This document shows, in pieces, positions 42,663-51,997 of a stretch of DNA of 64,000 bases (position 1 is the first letter of the stretch; each line of letters opens with the position of its first letter). The notes under the pieces are model-generated. The model saw only the letters and a program-made list of their open reading frames with translations, was not told the origin of the DNA and made no database searches. Origin of the DNA: Plutella xylostella. Its lineage: Eukaryota; Arthropoda; Insecta; Lepidoptera; Plutellidae. The DNA is taken from NCBI RefSeq assembly GCF_932276165.1, contig NC_064011.1, forward strand, positions 3,303,501-3,367,500, given 5' to 3'. The position numbers and the translations under genes are program-made.

Positions 42663-43239
42663 AATAAGTTGATTGTGAATGTTTTTTTTTCCAAAAAAAT
42701 ATATGAAAAGCTATCAACTTTTTTCGGTATCCGGTTTCATAAATAAATCAATTAAGTATTTCAATCTGAGCATAATTAAAAAAAAGAGAAATGAACCAGA
42801 AAATGGGGGTCTGTAAAGCGAAATTGTTTTTTTTTATTAGCTCGGCAGAGTTCGAGTCAGGAAAAGGTCTAAGTAATTTAAATAATCGAAATGTATACTT
42901 TTCGGTCGACGAAACGACGTAACAAAGCTGAAACATTGCTTTTTTATGATTATTTAAGAATTTTTTACTAATCTGAATAGCATAATAAACAATTCAGAAA
43001 TAATAAAAAATACAGTGTTGAACAAGTTTATACGGGCTGATGAAAACAAAAGTTTTAGTATGACAACGGTTGATACCTTTGTAACTTTCGTTATAATGTT
43101 TAAACATTCACAAACATACGTTACAAACGTATCGAAGCTTCATTAGAAGCCATACATACACATAAGCTGCTTTGTTAGTTTGACATAGTTCAAAAGCAAT
43201 GTACCTATGTAGAGTAGCCCTCAAATTTTCTTTACCTTT
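42663..43239. other. Unassigned AT-rich stretch
   Basis: No repeat ends or genes identified. Confidence 0.3.
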
Positions 43240-43440
43240 ACTATGTTTAAGGTTGCCTGTAAGAGATCGCTCTTAGCGATAAGGCCGCCTATTGCTCATT
43301 GATCCTAGTTTATAACTTTTCTTTGTATGTTTTAATTTGTGGTGACGAATAGAGGGGGGCTTGTCGCTCACGTCCGTAGGTACAAACCCTAGTTACCCTA
43401 CACGTGTCCCCTGGGTGGTGCTAACGAGTGACAACGCCGA

Positions 43441-43626
43441 ATGTCGGGCGGCGGTAAATCGACCCGACCTCCTCTCCTAGCAGAGGCGGCGATCTCCCAC
43501 CGTAAAAAAGGAGAATCACCAACACGCCTGCCAAGCGCGGTGATTATGGCAAATACACCTCCTGATGGAAAAAACAAAGCCCCGGCCCCCAGTCCCCGGC
43601 AGCCCCGCTATCCCGGACTCTGGTAG
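43441..43626 (+). CDS. RTE ORF1 (short leader protein)
   Basis: This is a 61-residue basic, proline-rich frame (MSGGGKSTRPPLLAEAAISH..). It overlaps the start of ORF2 by 62 nt in another frame, ORF2's ATG lying at 43565. RTE-clade elements are known for a very short or missing ORF1 overlapping ORF2, and this position fits. An internal ATG at 43546 also lies in frame. Its function is unknown and it shows no zinc knuckle. It might be only a leader that permits re-initiation at ORF2. Confidence 0.5.
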   Translation: MSGGGKSTRPPLLAEAAISHRKKGESPTRLPSAVIMANTPPDGKNKAPAPSPRQPRYPGLW

Positions 43627-46537
43627 CGGTCACGGTAACGGCGGGGCAGGGGGTGCGAAGAATCTCCGGCAGAGAGTCGGCTACCAGCCCAACCGACCCT
43701 TGCACCTGGCAACATATAACGCACGGACACTGAGGGAAGACGTGAAGATAGAGGAGCTGGAAGAGGAAATCAGCAAGCTAAAATGGGACATTATAGGGTT
43801 ATCCGAAGTCCGACGAGAGGGAGAGGATACGGAAATTCTCCAGTCCGGAAACTTGCTGTACCACCGGGAGGGCGACCAACTGTCCCAAGGGGGTGTCGGG
43901 TTCATCGTCAACAAGTCCCTCGTCAACAACATCGTTGAAATCGGAAGTGTGTCGGCACGGGTTGCGTACCTCATCCTGAGAATATCTAAACGATACTCAA
44001 TGAAGGTCATACAGGTTTACGCACCCACATCTAAGCACACCGATGATGAGGTCGAACTTGCGTATGAAGACGTATCGTCTGCCCTGCGTAAGCTCACTAC
44101 TCATTTCACGGTGGTGATGGGAGACTTTAACGCGAAACTCGGAAAACAAGAAGGCGGCGAGACGAAAGTGGGGTCACATGGATTTGGAGTCCGGAACCAT
44201 CGTGGGCAAATGCTGGCTGACTTCTTGGAGAAGGAGGGCCTCTATATGATGAACTCCTTCTACAAGAAGAAGCCACAAAGGAAGTGGACGTGGATTAGCC
44301 CCGATGGGAAGACTAAAAACGAGATCGACTTCATATTGACGGATAAGAAGCACATATTCAATGATGTCTCAGTGATCAGTAGGGTTAAGACCGGCAGCGA
44401 TCACCGACTCGTAAGAGGCACTTTGAATATAAACTGCAAAATAGAACGCTCCCGTCTAATGAAGTCCACGCTCCGTCCTACTCCTGCTCAAATCCAGGAT
44501 CCCGAAAGCTTTCAGTCTGAGCTTTGCGACCGCCTGATATGTTTAGAGAATTGCGTTACAGTTGACGATTTAAATAATAGGTTTGTGGAAACTGTCCGAG
44601 AGGTAGGATCGAAATATTTTTCGTCCCGAACCAACCGAGGACCTCAAAAACTCTCAGATGGGACTCTGAGTCTCATAAGAGAACGGAGAGAAATGAGGTT
44701 GCAGTCTTCAGTTGATATGGTCGAATACAGACGTCTAAACAGACAGATCGCCAAAGCAAGACGTTGCGATATGAGACGCTACAATTGCAAGCGCATTCAA
44801 GACGCAATAGAGCAAAACAAGGGCTCCAAAGTCTTTGCTAGAGATCGACCTGTTCGGCAGACTCTGTTGACCCAACTGAAGACCGACACTGGCAACACCG
44901 TTTCATCAGTGCCCGAAATTCTGGGAGAAATTGAGAGATTCTACGGACAGTTATACACCACAACACAAAACCCTATTACCAGCGGTGCTCACGACAGCCG
45001 AGCGCCACTCACCCGACACTATACCGAAGATATTCCGGACGTCAGTCTAGACGAGATTAGTATAGCTCTCAAACAGCTAAAAAACAACAAAGCTCCGGGA
45101 GATGATGGAATAACGACAGAACTTCTGAAAGCCGGCGGTAGACCGATTTTAATAGCACTTCGGAGGCTGTTTAATTCCGTCATACTCGAAGGCACAAGCC
45201 CGGAGGCATGGAGCAGAAGTGTAGTGACTTTGTTCTTCAAGAAAGGCAACAAAGCCCTATTGAAGAATTATAGACCCATTGCACTTCTGAGCCATGTGTA
45301 CAAGCTGTTTTCGAGAGTTATTACGAATCGTCTCGAGCAAAGACTCGACGACTTCCAGCCACCCGAACAAGCCGGGTTCCGAAAAGGCTATAGTACCATA
45401 GATCATATACACACGCTTCGGCAGGTTATACAGAAGACCGAGGAGTATAATCTACCTTTATGTCTAGCGTTTGTGGACTATGAGAAAGCCTTTGATTCTA
45501 TTGAGCTCTGGGCGATGCTTCAATCCCTTCAGCGGTGCCATATAGACTATCGCTATATCGAGGTGTTGAGATGTATGTACAATGCTGCCACAATGTCAGT
45601 TCGATTACACGAACATAGCACAAAACCGATCCAGTTGCAAAGGGGCGTAAGACAGGGAGATGTTATTTCTCCGAAACTGTTCACCTGTGCACTGGAAGAT
45701 GTTTTTAAGCTTGTAGAGTGGAAAAGACTGGGCATTAACGTCAATGGCGAATATATCTCTCATCTACGATTTGCTGATGACATAGTTATTATGGCGGAAA
45801 CGCTGGAGGAGTTAGGCGAAATGCTCACAGACCTCAATGATGCCTCTAAACAAGTTGGGCTGAAAATGAACATGGACAAGACAAAGGTCATGTCGAACGA
45901 ACATGTTTCATCATCGCCCGTAACTGTAGGAGGTGTCACCATCGAAGTTGTCGATCAGTATCCCTACCTAGGACAAGTGATCCGATTAGGTAAATCCAAC
46001 TTCGATAAAGAGGTAGCTCGTAGAATCCAACTCGGATGGGCAGCGTTCAGGAAATTACGACACATCTTCACTGAAAACATACCTCAGTGTCTGAAAACAA
46101 ACGTTTTCAATCAGTGCGTGTTGCCAGTGATGACTTACGGAGCCGAGACGTGGTGCTTCACCAAAGGGCTTATCCACAAGCTCAGAGTTGCTCAGCGTGC
46201 TATGGAAAGGGCTATGTTAGGCGTGTCCCTGCGAGATAGGATTCGTAATGAAGAAATCCGCAGGAGAACTAAAGTTACCGACATAGCCAAAAGGATTAGC
46301 ACGCTGAAGTGGCAATGGGCTGGCCACGTAGCCCGCAGAGCCGACGACCGCTGGAGTAGAAAGGTTCTGGAGTGGAGACCCCGTGTCGGCAAACGGCGTG
46401 TCGGTCGCCCCCCAACCCGTTGGTCTGATGATCTGCGGAAGGTAGCGGGAAGCCGCTGGATGCAGATGGCGGGTGACCGTTTGGGGTGGCGATCGTTAGG
46501 AGAGGCCTATGTCCAACAGTGGACTACAGAAGGCTGA
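43565..46537 (+). CDS. RTE ORF2: endonuclease / reverse transcriptase
   Basis: The 990-residue protein is complete. It opens with a Gly/Pro-rich lead to about residue 45. The apurinic-type endonuclease spans about 48-290: YNARTL at 51, LSEVRR with Glu81, MGDFNAKLG with Asp187, and SDHRLV with Ser278-Asp279-His280. The RT spans about 500-780: NNKAPGDDGI at 508, NYRPIALLSHVYKLFSR at 568, FVDYEKAFDSI at 636 with Asp638, GVRQGDVISPKLF at 694, FADDIVIM at 736 with Asp738/739, and MDKTKVM at 770. The C-terminus carries LKWQWAGHVARR and GRPPTRWSDDLRKVAGSRWM, the block most often retained in truncated copies. It nicks target DNA and copies the element RNA. The ATG chosen is the first in frame and lies just inside ORF1. 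Antisense frames here are shadows. Confidence 0.92.
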   Translation: MEKTKPRPPVPGSPAIPDSGSGHGNGGAGGAKNLRQRVGYQPNRPLHLATYNARTLREDVKIEELEEEISKLKWDIIGLSEVRREGEDTEILQSGNLLYHREGDQLSQGGVGFIVNKSLVNNIVEIGSVSARVAYLILRISKRYSMKVIQVYAPTSKHTDDEVELAYEDVSSALRKLTTHFTVVMGDFNAKLGKQEGGETKVGSHGFGVRNHRGQMLADFLEKEGLYMMNSFYKKKPQRKWTWISPDGKTKNEIDFILTDKKHIFNDVSVISRVKTGSDHRLVRGTLNINCKIERSRLMKSTLRPTPAQIQDPESFQSELCDRLICLENCVTVDDLNNRFVETVREVGSKYFSSRTNRGPQKLSDGTLSLIRERREMRLQSSVDMVEYRRLNRQIAKARRCDMRRYNCKRIQDAIEQNKGSKVFARDRPVRQTLLTQLKTDTGNTVSSVPEILGEIERFYGQLYTTTQNPITSGAHDSRAPLTRHYTEDIPDVSLDEISIALKQLKNNKAPGDDGITTELLKAGGRPILIALRRLFNSVILEGTSPEAWSRSVVTLFFKKGNKALLKNYRPIALLSHVYKLFSRVITNRLEQRLDDFQPPEQAGFRKGYSTIDHIHTLRQVIQKTEEYNLPLCLAFVDYEKAFDSIELWAMLQSLQRCHIDYRYIEVLRCMYNAATMSVRLHEHSTKPIQLQRGVRQGDVISPKLFTCALEDVFKLVEWKRLGINVNGEYISHLRFADDIVIMAETLEELGEMLTDLNDASKQVGLKMNMDKTKVMSNEHVSSSPVTVGGVTIEVVDQYPYLGQVIRLGKSNFDKEVARRIQLGWAAFRKLRHIFTENIPQCLKTNVFNQCVLPVMTYGAETWCFTKGLIHKLRVAQRAMERAMLGVSLRDRIRNEEIRRRTKVTDIAKRISTLKWQWAGHVARRADDRWSRKVLEWRPRVGKRRVGRPPTRWSDDLRKVAGSRWMQMAGDRLGWRSLGEAYVQQWTTEG

Positions 46538-46557
46538 GAGAGAGAGAGAGAGAGAGA
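46536..46557 (+). repeat. (GA)n tail of the RTE
   Basis: About eleven GA units begin at the ORF2 stop codon and run into the target duplication. The truncated RTE copies in this window end in (GAT)n or AAG-rich tails instead. Confidence 0.85.
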
Positions 46558-46582
46558 CGAATAAATATATATTGTATTGATG

Positions 46583-46705
46583 TCCTCTTCGTCGTATCCG
46601 ACAACAGCGACTCTTGCTACACTCTGTTATGTGCTCTTATGTGGCTGGCAAGTCCGAACTTCGTCTTGAACACCCTGTCACACACCCATATTGTATTATT
46701 GTAGA
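46583..46705. repeat. Dispersed repeat related to 47580-47745
   Basis: CCTCTTCGTCGTATCCGACAACAGCGACT is the complement of a stretch near 47690-47720, while TATGTGCTCTTATGTGGCTGGC matches 47636-47660 directly. The two copies therefore share pieces in rearranged orientation. Confidence 0.45.
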
Positions 46706-46745
46706 CTTGTAGAGGCATGGACGTTGGACGTAGAACTAAATATGT

Positions 46746-46811
46746 GGCTACGAAATTTCGTAGACGCCTACGTCGCGTCGTAGCATTCGCGTAGCAGCCA
46801 TTGCTACGAGC
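46746..46811. repeat. Cluster of CTACG/CGTAG palindromes
   Basis: CTACGAAATTTCGTAG (46746-46761) is a perfect palindrome, followed by CCTACG, CGTCGTAG, GCGTAGC and GCTACGAG within 50 bp, able to pair in several ways. It is probably a small foldback element. Confidence 0.45.
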
Positions 46812-46941
46812 TCAGCTATTGAAGGATTCCATTGGAATTCAGGAATGGAGATAATAATATAATAATTTGACATAATAACTATGTGATAATAATAGTAAAT
46901 TGTGTTTCGAAAGCTGGTTTCGTTTATTTTCAATTCAGCAG

Positions 46942-47118
46942 GTCTAGTACAGGTTTGATAGTTTGTCGAAAACTATAAAAGTTTACGTTTTTTCGCATAC
47001 TAACTAATAAGTGGCGCATGGGATATGATGAAACTTTTGACAGATAATGTATGCAGATAACAGGAGAAAACGTAAACTATTTTCGTTTTCATAAATAGCA
47101 AAACCCGTACTAGAGGGT
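46942..47118 (+). mobile_element. MITE of the CTAGTACAGGTTTG group
   Basis: CTAGTACAGGTTTGATAG at the left, GCAAAACCCGTACTAG at the right, and internal GAAAACTATAAAAGTTTACG, CTTTTGACAGATAATGTATG. The ends form a short inverted repeat. Confidence 0.65.
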
Positions 47119-47579
47119 CTGATGTGGACTTTCCGAGTGACGTATCCACTGTACTTTATTTTCTACTCACTTTTTCATATTATTACCTTTTTCACACACA
47201 TATTTCCTTCGTCAAAAAAATTGAAGGCTCACTCGCAGACAAAATTCCACCCTAATTACGAAACTCATTCAGTAAGTTTGGACAGTTTAATATTAATGTA
47301 TTTGGGTTTGGGTGTTAATCGGCCCTACATATCTCTAATCTAAACTGGACAGCGTATGTTACAAGTTATAATTATGGATTAGGTACTAAATTTAAACCCA
47401 TTGGATTCCTAAATTCCCATAATATTTTATAGAACACAAGTAACATAATAATGAAAAAATATTGTAAGTAACTTTAAATATACATATAAAAATAAAATTG
47501 AGTCGGAAACACCCCGTATAGAACGCTACCATTGGAGACACACAATAAGTTAATCTAATAAAACGCGGCAGCTATGCAG
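47119..47579. other. Unassigned AT-rich stretch
   Basis: A 73-codon frame (47122-47343) is not protein-like. No repeat ends seen. Confidence 0.3.
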
Positions 47580-47745
47580 ATACAGGGTGTATTCTTCTTC
47601 TTTTACGCCGGCAGTAGTAGCTTAGTAGAACAAATATGTGCTCTGATGTGGCTGGAGAATCCGAACCGTAGCACATGCGAGAAGATAGACAGGGTCGCTG
47701 TCGTCGGATACGACGAGGAGGCCATCATCATCATCATCAGAACAA
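47580..47745. repeat. Dispersed repeat with (ATC)n end
   Basis: TACAGGGTGTATTCTTCTTC..ACGCCGGCAGTAGTAGC..GTCGTCGGATACGACGAGG..CCATCATCATCATCATC. The last part suggests a LINE/SINE-type tail. See the related pieces at 46583. Confidence 0.45.
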
Positions 47746-47811
47746 ATATGCATAATTACGTCAGCGCGCTTATCCCAAGTTTTGCATACAGATATGCTCT
47801 GTGCCCGTTTC

Positions 47812-48020
47812 AGGGGGTCACTCTATAAGTCGACGAAGGGAAAAACGAGAATTTTCACGCAATAAGCACGCTTAATACAACGAGATAGAGTTCTGGTTAG
47901 CGCTTCAGTTTTGTTTTTCGGAGCGCTGCGCGAACCACGACTTTACATCTTTGTATTAACTGTGACGATAGCTTGACTATTTTCGTTCGTTCGTTCGTCG
48001 ATTTAGAAAGTAACCCCCCA
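47812..48020. mobile_element. MITE with GGGGGTCACTCT ends
   Basis: GGGGGTCACTCTATAAG..TTAATACAACGAGATAGAG..AAAGTAACCCCCC. Relatives lie at 49811 (heavily interrupted) and 54571. The ends form a short inverted repeat. Confidence 0.6.
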
Positions 48021-48136
48021 GCTCGTAGAACGACTATGTAACTGATAGGACGTTTTTAGGTTTTTTTTTTCATTTAAGTGTGGTTTTTAGTAAGCCTCGC
48101 GAAAAGTGGGATGTTATTACAAGTTCAATGTTTTTG

Positions 48137-48270
48137 TAGAATAGAATAGAAGTATCTTTATTTGTACACAAACATATATCAAATTACAAAACTTATATTC
48201 TAACACATAGGTACAAAAAAGTCTTATAGCTTAAAGCGATTTTTCAAGATAACCTTTGGGTGGAATGATA
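48137..48270 (-). mobile_element. LINE 3' end, (TTCTA)n tail
   Basis: The minus strand reads AAAGGTTATCTTGAAAAATC..GCTATAAGACTTTTTTGTACC..CAAATAAAGATAC then (TTCTA)n. Confidence 0.55.
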
Positions 48271-49191
48271 TTTGCACTATATTATTATATAGCTTTATAC
48301 ATACTTTTAAGACCAACCCTTGTTTTAAAAGTCAGTATAAATTTTATAGTACGGTAATTTTTAGAATGTGCTGCCTTGTTGGCCTGGCTTAATCCAGGAT
48401 GCAGGGTAACTACAGGCTGAATTTTGTGCAATACATACATACATAGTACGGTAATTTTTAGATGTTACAAACATCAAATATGAAACAACGCTATGTCCGA
48501 ATCTAGCATCCACAATAAGACCGTTAGTTAGCCTAACGTCAGATAATCAGCAAATGGAAGCAAATGAGTGAACATCAGCTGGGAGTAAATATTTTGGAAT
48601 GTAAAGGTTTTGCTTGAAATAAATATTATTTGAGACTGAATAATGAAATCGGATGGTCTTATAAGATTCTTACGCATAATCTATCATCATCATTATCCGG
48701 TATTACAGTTAAAATTACAAAAGGTAGGTAAATAACAATCCAATCAACCCGTAGTTCAGAGAGTAGAAAATAACTATATACAAAAGTATATACATAAACA
48801 ATATGGCTAAAAACTATTAAACGAGCTGATAACTAATAAAAATCTACAAAAATATACCTACGATTTGTTACCACACCGCTTTCCCGCTTTGTATAAATAC
48901 GTCATATTCTATCCTATCCTTAATCAAACAGGAAATATTAAGACAAGGCATTTAAGTGAGGCAAAGTAAACAAAGTATTATTAATCAACCCATAGTAAGT
49001 ACGATACGTAAGGGGCAAATATTAGTTCTCGTCATATCTCTATGTTACATGATATCAAATAGCGAATCTGCCGTTTGATAAACAATGAACTATACACTGC
49101 AAATCTTAATCTTAATCTTAACAGAGGCAGTGTTTGTACAGTGTTGTGAATGGTTAAGCCTCCTACTAAGAGGGGTTTTATAAGTTATTAT
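48271..49191. other. Unassigned AT-rich stretch
   Basis: ATCATCATCATTATC near 48684 may be a LINE tail remnant. Otherwise nothing identifiable. Confidence 0.3.
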
Positions 49192-49204
49192 ATTACCTAT
49201 TGTG

Positions 49205-49538
49205 CGGAGCGGTGGTAGCTCTGTCGGGTAAGCGCCCGCTTCTCACGCAAGAGATGCGGATTCGAATCCCGGCGCTGACATGTACCAATGAGTTCTTTTA
49301 ACTTAAGTACAATGTATAGCTTCGCTCTTACGGTGAAGGAAAACATCGTGAGGAAACCTGCATATCTAGATTTAGCACATCTAGATATGTGAACCCACCA
49401 ACCCGCAGTGGACCAGCGTGGTGGGAAATGGTCCAAGCTTAGGAAGGCAGTTTAGACCTTGGGGATATGCACAAAGGTTCCACTTGAGAGAGCCAGGTAC
49501 AGGTCATTACACCCCCATAGAGAATAGAACAGAATAGA
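49205..49538 (+). mobile_element. tRNA-derived SINE (type 3) with 13-bp duplication
   Basis: The head GGAGCGGTGGTAGCTCTGTC..GCGGATTCGAATCCCGGCG carries A- and B-box-like motifs of a different tRNA origin from types 1 and 2. The body contains GGTGAAGGAAAACATCGTG, CACCAACCCGCAGTGG and GGAAGGCAGTTTAGACC, and the tail is (AGAAT)n. ATTACCTATTGTG (49192-49204) and ATTATCTATTGTG (49539-49551) are the duplicated target. Confidence 0.85.
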
Positions 49539-50030
49539 ATTATCTATTGTGTCAATGTATCAGTTTGTCGGGGTGTAGATCCGAAGAGATGGAATCAATT
49601 TTGGTTTATCTATTATTTCGTAAATTTATCCGTACTCATGAGTACAGTGCACTGTGACTGTTATGATGTGATAAAAAGTCAACTTTACCAACGTCAGTTA
49701 AAGACCCGTGCCGCGGGGCCAGGTTCAACCTTCCCAGAACTATAATTCCTTACACACACACACATACACAGACATACACAGCCAAATTTACACCACTCCC
49801 ATTTCCAAGAGGGTTACTCTATACTGACGACAAATTAACCAACGATTGCTGTCGTGCAATCGCCTCGTTTAATACAACGAGATAGAGTCGTGGCTCGCGC
49901 AGCAGCGCTGCGAAACTTAGATTTTTTGTCATAAATAGTCATAATATACAGGGTGTTGCATAAGGGTATACTAACAAACGAGAATGTAAATTTTGAAATA
50001 CTGATTTCAGATTCGGGCTTAGATATAACA

Positions 50031-50870
50031 GGGTGCGTATTGAGACGTATAAAAACGAAATGTATAATTTCACATTAATAACGTTCACAACATATAATGA
50101 ACGTTACGTATAACAACAAAATCTATATTTTCATAAGGTATAAGATTCAATTGGTATATCGTACATTTCATATAATATCAAAATAACTAACACTCACGAG
50201 GACTAATATCGATTCGTATAACATACATTACGTATATCAATTAAAATATATACTATAATTTTGTATAAAGTTCTTCTCATATCGCATAATCTGTGTTTAA
50301 TTACCCAACGCCGTCAAACCCCCTAGCACCAAAACCTAAAGATAGGTGCGACGACGAGCAAAGCGAGGAGGAGCGTGTTAGGTGCACATGTTCGTCGAAA
50401 CCAAAGCGGAGCGCAGCGAAGCGGAGCGGAGCGTCTCCCAACATAGCTTCAATAATAATAATGCCGTGAAAATCCCTAGTACCAAAACCTAAAGATAGGT
50501 GCGACGACGAGCATAGCGAGGAGGAGCGTGTTAGGTGCACATGTTCGTCGAAACCAAAGCGGAGCGCAGCGAAGCGGAGCGGAGCGTCTCCCAACATAGC
50601 TCCAATAATAATATATTTTTTTGTTCATTATACATAATGTTATTATATACGGTGAACAATATATGTTATAAACGTTATATATTTTAATCGATATATCAAT
50701 TGAAATTATACTTTTTGAACGTTATTCTTTACAAAATTATGTATTTAGTAATTATGCCTTTCGTTTGTTATGCACAGTGATCGTTATACTTAATAAATTT
50801 ATATCATATGGGCGTATACCTTGTGAATGTTATATATACCATGCGTTTTTATACCTCGTATTACTTACCC
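50031..50870. mobile_element. Modular DNA element A: 9-bp duplication, periodic arms, duplicated core
   Basis: It starts GGGTGCGTATT and ends ATTACTTACCC. GATATAACA flanks both ends (50022-50030 and 50871-50879). Terminal inverted repeats hold GTATAAAAACG at matching places. The left arm consists of units of about 16 bp beginning GTATAA or ATATAA with variable remainders. The right arm shows the complement TTATAC. The middle holds two tandem 153-bp units, each with the GC-rich core. No transposase. Same architecture as element B at 14154-14974 but with a different arm motif. Confidence 0.75.
50311..50616. repeat. Tandem pair of 153-bp units with GC-rich core
   Basis: Cores at 50328-50434 and 50481-50587 differ at about one base (GCAAAGCG versus GCATAGCG). 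The surrounding CCCTAGYACC and TCTCCCAACATAGCT parts are also repeated. The 98-codon minus-strand frame through both is repetitive (FAALRFGFDEHVHLTRSSSL twice) and is probably not a gene. Confidence 0.85.
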
Positions 50871-51100
50871 GATATAACATGCTGCACATGCTAGTTACGG
50901 CTTAGTACACTTACCCTTTTAGCAACACCCTGTAGAGTGACCCCCCAGCAGTGGGTTAAAACGTGCCCAAGTCCAAATTATCAGAAGTTACAACACTCGG
51001 CCAAACTCAAGTCGCTAAGAAGTCGGCGGATGCCAAGATTTTACGGTCCATTGGCTGTTTGCCCGCGGTCATAACTTGGTACCTAGGTATTTTTGCTATA

Positions 51101-51256
51101 CAGGGTGTTGCAAAAAGGGTGTAATAAGCTGAAAGAGGGTGACTCAGGGGGCTATTCTGAACAACTTTTGTTCTACGAGTTTAGGAAATTCAGGAAAAAA
51201 TACCTTTTCCATAGAAACCCCCTTTCGGCTTAGAATACCCTATTTGCAACATCCTG
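51101..51256. mobile_element. TA-CAGGG MITE, GGTGACTC subgroup
   Basis: CAGGGTGTTGCAAAAAGGGTG..AGCTGAAAGAGGGTGACTC..CTTTCGGCTTAGAATACCC..GCAACATCCTG, TA on both sides. Confidence 0.7.
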
Positions 51257-51318
51257 TATACGCAGAGTAAGTACTAGGTTTACGATTTCACTAACCCGTA
51301 GCGCGTGTACTACTTATA

Positions 51319-51440
51319 CAGGGTGTCCCGTAAATAGATGACGGAAAGGGAGTAACTGAGGGGGTCAAATTGAACAAGTCTCAACAATAGTGGTTCAGTA
51401 TGATCCATCAAATATGATGCATCATATTTGCAAGACCCTG
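51319..51440. mobile_element. TA-CAGGG MITE, CCCGTAAATAG subgroup
   Basis: CAGGGTGTCCCGTAAATAG..TGAGGGGGTCAAATTGAAC..GCAAGACCCTG with TA at both ends. It shares only the outermost bases with its neighbours. Confidence 0.6.
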
Positions 51441-51736
51441 TACCTATAGTAAAGTAAATAATTATTTCTTTAGGTCACTGATAAAATACCACTCTGTATA
51501 CATACAGAATAATATATGATAGGTATTCCAAGAACTGTCTGTCTCTCGGAAAGCGATTGTTACTTTATTTATCTCATAGCCGTAACCACTTCCAACTCTT
51601 TACCCTTACCCTTTTCTTACAGAGGGTTGGCCCTTCAACGTTGAGAAATTTAATATAACCTTATTGTATGTAAACTAAAAAAAACTGCCAACAAAATAAA
51701 GAGCAATAAGGTTATAAATAAATATAATATAATATT

Positions 51737-51985
51737 TTGGGGACATCTCACACACGGCCATCCGACCCCAAACTAGGCAGAGCATGTAATATGGGTGTCG
51801 GACAGCTGATATATTTACACAAATATGTAGATAAAAAATACCTACATATTAAATATAATTATCAACACCCAAGACCCGAGTACAAATATATGTCTTTAAA
51901 CAAATATCTGCCCCAGCCGGGAATCGAACCCGGGACCTTCAGCATAGCAGTCAGGGTCACTAACCACCGACCGTCGAGGTTCTAT
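51737..51985 (-). mobile_element. tRNA-derived SINE (type 2)
   Basis: The minus-strand head lies at the right, with GGTCCCGGGTTCGATTCCCGG, and the body ends GGATGGCCGTGTGTGAGATG at the left. It matches 9165-9425, with a slightly broken A box at the right edge. Confidence 0.8.
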
Positions 51986-51997
51986 GTACGATTTACT

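Larger units (their letters stand above)
43352..46555 (+). mobile_element. Full-length RTE-clade LINE
   Basis: The 3.2-kb element has a short GC-rich 5' leader (43352-43440), ORF1, overlapping ORF2 and almost no 3' UTR. It ends in (GA)n directly after the ORF2 stop. GACGAATA occurs at 43344-43351 and 46556-46563 as target duplication. Both ORFs are unbroken and all visible catalytic motifs are present, so it is a candidate recent, possibly mobile copy. Confidence 0.85.
43240..46582 (+). mobile_element. LINE 3' end that hosts the intact RTE
   Basis: GGTTGCCTGTAAGAGATCGC..GATAAGGCCGCCTATTG..TTTTAATTTGTGGTGAC (43240-43351) continues after the RTE with GACGAATAAATATATATTG and (ATTGT)n. This matches the complement of 18757-18850 across the junction, so the RTE sits inside this older LINE end. 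Confidence 0.75.
49949..50932. mobile_element. Middle TA-CAGGG MITE of the nest
   Basis: CAGGGTGTTGCATAAGGGTAT.. at 49949 and ..CCTTTTAGCAACACCCTG at 50932 with TA on both sides. It matches the uninterrupted copy at 42022-42146 up to TTAGATATA, where element A is inserted. Confidence 0.75.
49811..50946. mobile_element. Outer MITE of a three-level nest
   Basis: GGGTTACTCTATACTGACGA (left) and TAGAGTGACCCCCC (right, 50934-50946) are the MITE ends. The interior CGTTTAATACAACGAGATAG..CGTGGCTCGCGCAGC matches 54571-54690. Removing the insertion at 49949-50932 restores TATAGAGTGACC as the right end. Confidence 0.7.

Noticed and set aside
43681..44010. Antisense open frames inside the RTE
   Set aside because: They are shadows of the 990-codon ORF2 on the other strand and show no protein features.
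50301..50597. 98-residue minus-strand frame with duplicated FAALRFGFDEHVHLTRSSSL block
   Set aside because: It runs through the tandem GC-rich core only. GC-rich repeats lacking stops give such frames, and element B has the same core without this frame.
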